Of a DNA stretch of 11,403 bases, positions 6,633 through 11,403 are shown in pieces. The DNA is taken from positions 1-11,403 of the forward strand of contig JADDQT010000040.1 in assembly GCA_016781225.1 (NCBI GenBank). The letters are read 5' to 3'. Both the position numbers and the translations under genes were made by a program. The stretch is from Actinomycetota bacterium (GTDB lineage: Bacteria; Actinomycetota; Acidimicrobiia; Acidimicrobiales; GCA-2861595). Position 1 is the stretch's first letter; every line of letters starts with the position of its first letter. The notes under the pieces were generated by a model, which saw only the letters and a program-made list of their open reading frames with translations, did not search any database and had not been told where the DNA came from.

Positions 6633-6637
6633 GGGAG
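6633..6637 (+). promoter_or_regulatory. Ribosome binding site that sets the gltX start
   Basis: GGGAG precedes the in-frame GTG at 6647 by nine bases. Earlier in-frame starts exist (TTG 6584, ATG 6608, ATG 6617), but they would add residues unlike GluRS, whose conserved sequence begins about ten residues after the GTG. A second GTG at 6662 is the main alternative. Confidence 0.55.
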
Positions 6638-6646
6638 ACTGTCACT

Positions 6647-8071
6647 GTGGACGGTGATCCGGTGCCGGCGAGCGCCGCAGTGCGCGTGCGCTTCGCTCCC
6701 TCGCCCACCGGCATCTTCCACGTCGGCGGTGCCCGCACCGCGTTGTTCAACTGGCTCTTCGCTCGCCACCACGGGGGCGCCATGGTGCTGCGCATCGAGG
6801 ACACCGACGTCGAGCGCAACCGAGAGGAGTGGACGGCCGGCATCGTCGATGCCCTGCGGTGGCTGGATCTCGATTGGGACGAGGGCCCGTATCACCAGTC
6901 CGAGCGATCCCAGCTCTACACGGAGGCCACCGAGAAGCTCTTCGCCGATGGCCGGGCCTACTACTGCGAGTGCACCAGAGAGGCGCGGGAGGAGCGCACG
7001 CGCGCCAATCCCACGCCGGGGTACGACGGCTACTGCAGGGACCGGGGCCTCACGCCAGGGGAGGGCCGAGCCCTGCGATTCCGAACGCCGGACGAGGGCA
7101 GCACCACCGTGGTCGACGTCATCCGGGGAGCTCCGGTCTTCGAGCACGCCACCGTGGAGGACTTCGTAATCCTACGCTCCAACGGCACGCCCATCTTCCT
7201 GCTGGCCGTTGTGGTGGACGACATGGACATGGGCATCACTCACGTCATCCGGGGCGAGGAGCACCTCCCCAACACGGTGAAGACGCTGCTTCTGTGGGAC
7301 GCTCTCGGAGGCGGCGCCCCGCCCGTCTTCGCCCACGTCCCGGTACTGGTGAACCAGGCCCGCCAGAAGCTGTCGAAGCGTCGAGACAAGGTGGCCCTGG
7401 AGCAGTACCGGGAGCAGGGATACCTCCCGGAGGCCATGCGCAACTACCTCGCCCTGCTCGGTTGGGCACCGCCGGACGGTCGGGAGGTCGTGGGCCTCGA
7501 CGAGATGGTGGCCGCCTTCCGACTCGAGGCCGTCAACTCGTCCCCCGCCTTCTTCGACGAGCGCAAGCTGCTTCACTTCAACGCCGAGTACATCAGGGCC
7601 CTCTCGGCTGCCGAGTTCGTGGGGGCTTCAGGGCCATTCCTGGAGCACGGCCCCTGGGCACCGGGCGACTTCGACTTCGCCGCCTTCGACGCCCTCGCCC
7701 CCCTCGTGCAAGAGCGGGTGCGCACGCTCGCCGAAGTGCCGGCCATGGTGGAGTTCCTGTTCCTACCCGAGCCCCGTATCGATGAAAAGGCGTGGGAAAA
7801 GCGGGTCGTCCGGGGCCCTCGGGCCAAGGAGATCCTGGCTGCCGCCCTCGACGAGTACGCATCGTGCCCGTGGACCGCGGCGGCCCTGCACGAGGTCACC
7901 GCCGCCATCGGCGAGCGCCACGAGCTCGGCCTGGCCAAGGCGCAGTTCCCGGTGCGCGTAGCCGTGACTGGCCGCGACGTGGGCCCGCCACTCTTCGAGT
8001 CGCTCGAGGTGCTGGGGCGGGAACCGACCACGGAGCGGCTGGGCCGGGCCCTTGAAAGGCTGGAGGCGTAG
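6647..8071 (+). CDS. gltX: Glutamyl-tRNA synthetase
   Basis: Class I aminoacyl-tRNA synthetase that charges tRNA-Glu. In bacteria without GlnRS it also mischarges tRNA-Gln for later amidation by GatCAB. It is 474 residues from the GTG, normal for bacterial GluRS. VRFAPSPTGIFHVGGARTA (about 13-31) holds the HIGH-equivalent HVGG at 25-28. KLSKR at 241-245 is the KMSKS equivalent. The helical anticodon-binding region fills the C-terminal third. A zinc-site-like pattern is incomplete: Cys107, Cys109 and Cys130 are present, but the position that is His127 in E. coli appears as Asp132. The gene begins 59 bases after the hydrolase stop. It is followed three bases later by the DUF218 gene and then by tRNA-Gln(CTG), with tRNA-Glu(CTC) further on. 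Whether it discriminates between the two tRNAs cannot be read from the sequence. Confidence 0.96.
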   Translation: MDGDPVPASAAVRVRFAPSPTGIFHVGGARTALFNWLFARHHGGAMVLRIEDTDVERNREEWTAGIVDALRWLDLDWDEGPYHQSERSQLYTEATEKLFADGRAYYCECTREAREERTRANPTPGYDGYCRDRGLTPGEGRALRFRTPDEGSTTVVDVIRGAPVFEHATVEDFVILRSNGTPIFLLAVVVDDMDMGITHVIRGEEHLPNTVKTLLLWDALGGGAPPVFAHVPVLVNQARQKLSKRRDKVALEQYREQGYLPEAMRNYLALLGWAPPDGREVVGLDEMVAAFRLEAVNSSPAFFDERKLLHFNAEYIRALSAAEFVGASGPFLEHGPWAPGDFDFAAFDALAPLVQERVRTLAEVPAMVEFLFLPEPRIDEKAWEKRVVRGPRAKEILAAALDEYASCPWTAAALHEVTAAIGERHELGLAKAQFPVRVAVTGRDVGPPLFESLEVLGREPTTERLGRALERLEA

Positions 8072-8074
8072 CCA

Positions 8075-8698
8075 GTGCTGCGCTGGCCCTTGCGGATCGG
8101 GGCCGGGGCCCTGGTGTTGGCCGTCGCTTATCTGGGCGTCACCTTCGTGCAGGTGTTCCAGGCCTCGCGGCACGACGGCGCCGAGCGGGCCCAGGCCATC
8201 GTGGTGTTCGGCGCCGCCCAGTACAACGGCACGCCTTCTCCGGTTCTTCGGGCCCGTCTCGACCATGCGGCCAAGCTCTACCAGCGGGGCTACGCCGACC
8301 GGTTGGTCGTGACCGGCGGACGCCTACCTGAGGACCGCTTCAGTGAGGCCACGGCCTCGGCGAGGTACCTGAGGAGCAAGGGTGTCCCCGACTCTTCGAT
8401 CCTCCGCGAGGTGCAGGGGCGCACCTCGTGGGAGTCTCTGGTGTCAACTGCCCGGTTCTTGAAGCAGCGGGGGGTGACCGACGTGGTGCTGGTCTCGGAC
8501 GGTTTCCACTCCGCCCGGATCGGGGCCATGGCCTCCGAGCTGGGCTTGAAGGCGCACACCTCACCCACGACGACCTCTCCCATCACCGGCAGCGAGACGC
8601 TGCCCTACCTGGGGAAGGAGACGCTGGCCGTGGCCGCGGGCCGGGTGCTGGGCTTCCGCCGAGTCAGCAACGCGGGCCAGAACGTGGCGAGCGGCTAG
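8075..8698 (+). CDS. DUF218 / YdcF-like membrane-anchored protein
   Basis: A 207-residue protein with an N-terminal transmembrane segment (about residues 8-27) and no obvious signal peptidase site, so probably anchored with the main domain outside. The DUF218 fold, shared with YdcF, SanA and ElyC, is seen from AIVVFGAAQYNG (41-52), then LDHAAKLYQRGYADRLVVTGG (62-82), SEA (90-92), EVQGRTSWES (112-121) and LVSDGFHSARIG (139-150), where the usual motif is VTSxFHxxRA. Members have been linked to envelope maintenance and vancomycin tolerance, but no reaction is settled. The GTG at 8075 has an excellent GGAGG eight bases before it, inside the end of gltX, and starts three bases after the gltX stop. 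The tRNA-Gln begins 17 bases after the stop, so read-through into it is likely. Confidence 0.88.
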   Translation: MLRWPLRIGAGALVLAVAYLGVTFVQVFQASRHDGAERAQAIVVFGAAQYNGTPSPVLRARLDHAAKLYQRGYADRLVVTGGRLPEDRFSEATASARYLRSKGVPDSSILREVQGRTSWESLVSTARFLKQRGVTDVVLVSDGFHSARIGAMASELGLKAHTSPTTTSPITGSETLPYLGKETLAVAAGRVLGFRRVSNAGQNVASG

Positions 8699-8715
8699 CC
8701 TGGTCCCCGCGCCGA

Positions 8716-8790
8716 TCGGGGGTGGTGTAATCGGCAACACGACAGGTTCTGGCCCTGTTATTGGGGGTTCGAGTCCTCCCCCCCGAGCCA
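8716..8790 (+). tRNA. tRNA-Gln (anticodon CTG), CCA encoded
   Basis: The full cloverleaf can be drawn. The acceptor stem is TCGGGGG (8716-8722) with CCCCCGA (8780-8786). The anticodon stem is ACAGG (8742-8746) with CCTGT (8754-8758). The loop is TTCTGGC, giving anticodon CTG at 8749-8751. The T arm is GGGGG (8763-8767), TTCGAGT and CCTCC with one G-U pair. The discriminator is G8787, followed by an encoded CCA. The D arm carries GGTGTAATCGGCA. It lies 17 bases after the DUF218 gene and no promoter is evident between them. Confidence 0.97.
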
Positions 8791-8813
8791 ACTGATTCTC
8801 GAGATGTCGAGGG

Positions 8814-9732
8814 GTGGTTCAGGTAGCGCCAGCCGACCCAGCACAGGCAGGGGACCTCTTTGCCCGGTTCCTCGATCACCTTCCCGTCGGCGTGTTCGTG
8901 GTGGATCACACAGGTCGGCCCTTCTACGCCAACGCCGCTTCTGAGAAGTTGCTCGGCAGGGGCGCGATCTCTGAGGTTCGCGCCGGTGACCTGGCCAAGG
9001 CCTACCAGGCCTACGTCGCCTGGACGGACCAGGAGTACCCAGCCGGTCGGATGCCGCTGTTGCGAGCCTTGGAGGGGGCACCTCGACCGTGGAGGACATC
9101 GAGATCGTCCGGTCGGACGCCCGTGTTGCCATCGAGGTGTGGGCGGGCCCCATGTACGACAGGAGCGGGAACCTGGCCTATGCGATCGCCGCTTTCCAGG
9201 ACGTCAGTGATCGCCGTCGGGCGGAGGCCGCCTTCCGAGCCAGCGAAGAACGGTTCCGGTCAGCGTTCGAGCAGGCCCCGGTCGGCGTGGCCCTGCTGAG
9301 CCTCGACGGAACCTTCGTCGACGTGAACCCCGCCATGTGCGAGATCACGGGCCGCAGCGCCGAGGCCCTGTTAGGGAAGAGCTTTGAGGCCATAACCCAC
9401 CCGGGTCACCTCCAGGCAGATCTCGCTCTCATGGATCGCCTGGCGAGACCTGTCTGCGCACCACCGACACCGCGGCCCGGGTGGGTGGTGACGAGTTCGT
9501 GGTTCTGTGCGAGTTCCTGAGGAACGACCACGAGGCAGGCAAGGTTTGGGAGCGGATCTCCTCGTCGTTGGCTCGATCGTACGAGCTCACTCAGGGGCGA
9601 GCCCTCGTCACCGTCAGCATCGGTCTGGCCCTTCCTCGCCGTGGCGAGGACCCGGAGGCGGTGTTGGCGCGGGCTGATGCGGCCATGTACGACCTCAAGG
9701 CCCGGCGCGTCGGCCGGCACCGTCGCGAGTAG
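8814..9732 (+). pseudogene. Decayed PAS-PAS-GGDEF sensor / diguanylate cyclase
   Basis: The remains of one gene are read in three successive frames. From GTG 8814 a first PAS domain reads FLDHLPVGVFVVDHTGRPFY and continues to about 9079. There a run of five Gs (9075-9079) appears to lack one G, since adding it restores EGGTSTVEDIEI. The second frame carries the PAS C-cap (PMYDRSGNLAYAI, FQDVSDRR) and the start of a second PAS domain (RFRSAFEQAPVGVALLSLDG) to LALMDRLA near 9437. The third frame resumes at CLRTTDTAARVGGDEF (to about 9505), with VTVSIGLAL and ADAAMYDLKARR, ending at 9732. The junction near 9437-9445 has lost the end of PAS2 and the first half of the GGDEF domain, including the metal- and substrate-binding DxDRFKxxND segment, so no active cyclase can be made. 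It starts 23 bases after tRNA-Gln. The first frameshift alone could be a sequencing error. The large internal loss could not. Confidence 0.85.
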
Positions 9733-9770
9733 TCGGCCAGGACTCCGGGCCGGTCGTTCACTGGTTCGGG

Positions 9771-9789
9771 GCGCCGCTCACGGCGGCGC
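9771..9789. terminator. Possible bidirectional terminator hairpin
   Basis: GCGCCGC (9771-9777) and GCGGCGC (9783-9789) form a perfect 7-bp stem with a 5-base loop between the converging ends of the pseudogene and the minus-strand hypothetical gene. There is no T-run on either side, so it is not a standard intrinsic terminator. Only position and stem strength support the call. Confidence 0.3.
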
Positions 9790-9801
9790 TCAGAGCACTG
9801 G

Positions 9802-10308
9802 TCAGTTCTCGACGATCGTGCTCTTCCGAATGGGGTAGCCGCTGCTCAGACAATCCGCCTCCGACCGCAGGGTGTTCGGCTCGTACTCCCTCGGGACGAC
9901 GACGTAGTTGAACTGCCAGAGCGGCGAGTAGTTCTCCATGCCGGGCACGGAGTCGTAGATGTTGTACTGGCCCTTTACGCGCTCGGGTTCGGCACCGTTC
10001 TCGAGCTTGCCGTGCTCGTCCAGGGCGACGGCGTGGACGACCTGATACTCCTGAGCAACCTTGTTGCCCACGGCCGTTCGATCCTCGTCGAAGTCGATCT
10101 CGACCTCGCCGCTCTCGACGGCATAGACCACCTTTCCGTCGAACCACACTCGCTCGATCTCCAAGGCATAGGGATTGCTGTAGGTGAGGTTCTCCACCCC
10201 GTCGCCTCGGAAGGGGTCCGTGCCAGGCCGCCATGTGGGATCGCCGCCAGCGATACACCAGATGCCTTCTTCCTCTTCAGGGGGAACCGTCTCCTCGTCT
10301 CTGTCCAC
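9802..10308 (-). CDS. Hypothetical acidic protein with a YSPLW motif
   Basis: A 168-residue protein read from a GTG with a good purine-rich site (GAGAGGA, six bases before). The first 15 residues are strongly acidic (DRDEETVPPEEEEG). There is no signal peptide or membrane segment. The C-terminal half, QYNIYDSVPGMENYSPLWQFNYVVVP (about 114-139) followed by EPNTLRSEADCL, resembles a motif I recall from uncharacterised proteins with a 'VPG..YSPLW' core (DUF7482-like). This is a memory-based similarity and is not proven. The N-terminal part, GGDPTWRPGTDPFRG and NPYALEIERVWFDGKVVYAVES, suggests beta strands. It stands alone between the pseudogene and tRNA-Glu, transcribed against both. No enzyme motif is visible and no function is proposed. 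Confidence 0.75.
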   Translation of the reverse strand: MDRDEETVPPEEEEGIWCIAGGDPTWRPGTDPFRGDGVENLTYSNPYALEIERVWFDGKVVYAVESGEVEIDFDEDRTAVGNKVAQEYQVVHAVALDEHGKLENGAEPERVKGQYNIYDSVPGMENYSPLWQFNYVVVPREYEPNTLRSEADCLSSGYPIRKSTIVEN

Positions 10309-10349
10309 TGCTGGTCCTCTCTGCCGTCGCTCCGGTGAGCCTAAAGGGC

Positions 10350-10377
10350 AGGGCCGGTCATGCGAGGAGCCGGCCCT
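10350..10377. repeat. Hairpin between the hypothetical gene and tRNA-Glu
   Basis: AGGGCCGG (10350-10357) and CCGGCCCT (10370-10377) are perfect 8-bp inverted repeats around a 12-base loop. The right arm abuts a TATGAT hexamer. It may stop transcription between the divergent units, act as an operator for the tRNA promoter, or have no role. There is no U-tract on either strand. Confidence 0.4.
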
Positions 10378-10379
10378 TC

Positions 10380-10385
10380 TATGAT
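10380..10385 (+). promoter_or_regulatory. Possible -10 element for tRNA-Glu
   Basis: TATGAT is one base from the TATAAT consensus and lies 52 bases before the tRNA, a reasonable distance for a processed 5' leader. The matching -35 region (around 10357-10362) is poor and falls in the loop side of the hairpin. Confidence 0.4.
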
Positions 10386-10437
10386 TGGAAGCCGGTGCTG
10401 TTCACGGCCATGGCCGCGACCCTCACCGTTTCGGTTG

Positions 10438-10510
10438 GGCCCCATCGTCTAGAGGCCGAGGACACCACCCTCTCAAGGTGGCGACACGGGTTCGAATCCC
10501 GTTGGGGCTG
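10438..10510 (+). tRNA. tRNA-Glu (anticodon CTC)
   Basis: The acceptor stem is GGCCCCA (10438-10444) with TGGGGCT (10503-10509), with a G-U first pair. The anticodon stem is CCACC (10465-10469) with GGTGG (10477-10481). The loop is CTCTCAA, so the anticodon is CTC at 10472-10474. The T arm is ACGGG, TTCGAAT and CCCGT. The discriminator is G10510. The next bases are CAA, so CCA is not encoded and must be added after transcription, unlike the nearby tRNA-Gln. Confidence 0.97.
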
Positions 10511-10705
10511 CAAGATGCAGGTCAGAGCGCTTCTGTGGCACGACTCCGTCTCGAGCACTGCGGATGCTGGTGGACACCCGCAAGTACGTGGGTGTGAAGC
10601 TCGGGTCGCACCGGCGGGTGGTGCGATGAGTGAAGCGGCGGGAACCAGCCACCCATTCTTCGTTTGAGGGAACCGGCACAGTCGCCGGAGCGAGTCGCTA
10701 GGCAG

Positions 10706-11403
10706 TCAGCGATCTTCCAGGATCTGAGGTGTCGAAAAGGGACGGAAGCAGCGGCCCAGCACGGCGTCGAGCACACCTCGGGAGTGTGGGCGAAGTTGAT
10801 CGAGGGGCCGGTTGCGGTGGATACGCTCCCCGAGGTCGACCTCGGCGATGGCGTGCACGCCGAACCGGCGGTAGATGTCGATCAGCAAGCCGATCTCGAT
10901 TCCGTAACCGTCGGCCAACACGACGTCATCAAGAGCGGCACGGCGGACGGCACACTCGCCTGAAAGCGGCTGAGCCAGCGCAGCCAGATCGGGGTAGAAG
11001 TGCTCGAGCAAAGGCCGGGCGAGCAGCTCGGTCACCCGTCCACCTTGGTCGGCGCGCCCGTCGAGGGGCCGGCGGTAGGCGGCCTTGACCAGCTTCAGGT
11101 GCGGATCGGCGAGCAGCGGGGCAACGAGACCGGTGACGAACCGCTCTGAGAAGTGGGCGACGTCGGCGTCGAGGAACACCAACACCTCGGCGGTGACGTT
11201 GGAGATCGCAAAGCTCAAAGCCTGGCCCTTCCCCGGGCCACCGGGGTTGGCCATGACGGTTGCCCCTCCGGAGCGGGCCGTCTCAGCCGTGAGGTCGCTC
11301 GAGTGATCGTCGACGACGACCACCTGGTCGAGGAAGCCGGAGTCCACGAGGCGCGTGCAGGCGGCCACGATGGGCCCGATGGTGGCCGCCTCGTCTCGAG
11401 CGG
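10706..11403 (-). CDS. Glucosyl-3-phosphoglycerate synthase-like glycosyltransferase (GT81), 5' end cut by the window
   Basis: GpgS transfers glucose from a nucleotide sugar to 3-phosphoglycerate, the first step toward glucosylglycerate and the mycobacterial methylglucose lipopolysaccharide. The reverse strand is open from the right edge for 231 residues to a TGA at 10708-10706, and the true start lies outside. In order are RDEAATIGPIVAAC, the nucleotide-binding strand VVVVDDHSSDLTAETA, GGPGKGQAL, the metal motif LDADVAH (DxD), LVKAAYRRPL, GGRVTELLARPLL, PLSGECAVRR and GYGIEIGLLIDIYRRFG, then IAEVDLGERIHRNRPL. This run of motifs follows mycobacterial GpgS closely, so GT81 is well supported. 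Mannosyl-3-phosphoglycerate or glucosylglycerate variants cannot be excluded. The visible gene has no nearby partner such as a GpgP phosphatase. Confidence 0.88.
   Translation of the reverse strand, partial: ARDEAATIGPIVAACTRLVDSGFLDQVVVVDDHSSDLTAETARSGGATVMANPGGPGKGQALSFAISNVTAEVLVFLDADVAHFSERFVTGLVAPLLADPHLKLVKAAYRRPLDGRADQGGRVTELLARPLLEHFYPDLAALAQPLSGECAVRRAALDDVVLADGYGIEIGLLIDIYRRFGVHAIAEVDLGERIHRNRPLDQLRPHSRGVLDAVLGRCFRPFSTPQILEDR

Noticed and set aside
8716..9732. Integration of a mobile element at the tRNA-Gln 3' end
   Set aside because: No integrase, no repeat of the tRNA 3' end and no transposase were found downstream. The decayed PAS-GGDEF gene alone is not evidence of an island.
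10564..10629. Small plus-strand ORF of 21 codons (MLVDTRKYVGVKLGSH and more) after tRNA-Glu
   Set aside because: It reads plausibly, but has no clear ribosome binding site, is very short and lies in a stretch that shows nothing else. It might be a remnant, but cannot be supported as a gene.
10233..10667. Plus-strand open frame spanning tRNA-Glu
   Set aside because: It runs through the tRNA gene and over the start of the minus-strand hypothetical gene, and its translation is without pattern.
1..11403. CRISPR array, insertion sequence or toxin-antitoxin pair
   Set aside because: No regularly spaced direct repeats, no terminal inverted repeats with a transposase and no small gene pairs of that kind were seen.

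Overview
The window is high-GC bacterial DNA with Actinobacteria-type features: frequent GTG and TTG starts, start codons that overlap upstream stops, and a short LeuB and a glucosyl-3-phosphoglycerate-synthase-like protein that both resemble mycobacterial proteins. The neighbourhood of leuB, ilvE, cimA and gltX with tRNA-Gln(CTG) and tRNA-Glu(CTC) recalls gene neighbourhoods remembered from mycobacteria and streptomycetes. A deep actinobacterial lineage such as Acidimicrobiia is a guess from overall character, not a demonstrated placement.

Layout. On the minus strand at the left are greA (982-1476) and, downstream of it, an ABC-2-type efflux ATPase (1-953) whose last few codons lie outside the window. 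Divergent from greA is a long plus-strand gene train: a branched-chain amino acid leader peptide with attenuator (1511-1616), leuB (1649-2644), ilvE (2651-3571), cimA (3558-5213), an unrecognised conserved-looking protein (5213-5728), an epoxide-hydrolase-like alpha/beta hydrolase (5742-6587), gltX (6647-8071), a membrane-anchored DUF218/YdcF-like protein (8075-8698) and tRNA-Gln(CTG) (8716-8790). Then comes a decayed PAS-PAS-GGDEF gene (8814-9732), a minus-strand hypothetical gene (9802-10308), tRNA-Glu(CTC) (10438-10510) and, running in from the right edge on the minus strand, a GpgS-like glycosyltransferase (10706-11403). No gene-free stretch exceeds 300 bases. The longest, 10511-10705, shows nothing convincing.

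How the genes fit together. CimA makes citramalate from pyruvate and acetyl-CoA. After isomerisation by LeuCD (not in the window), a LeuB-type dehydrogenase can produce 2-oxobutyrate, the isoleucine precursor, and IlvE performs the last transamination. The three genes therefore look like a threonine-independent isoleucine unit that also serves leucine and valine.

The most interesting item is the region in front of leuB. A 10-residue ORF with the run Leu-Val-Ile-Ile-Ile is followed directly by a perfect 10-bp hairpin and then an intrinsic terminator with a U-tract, before leuB's own ribosome binding site. A possible pairing between the second arm of the hairpin and the first arm of the terminator completes a classical ribosome-stalling attenuator. 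The leader has a TANNNT -10 element about nine bases upstream of its GTG, which suggests a nearly leaderless leader peptide.

The second half of the gene train links glutamyl-tRNA synthetase to tRNA-Gln and tRNA-Glu. This would suit a bacterium that makes Gln-tRNA by the mischarging and amidation route, but the window alone cannot show whether a GlnRS exists.
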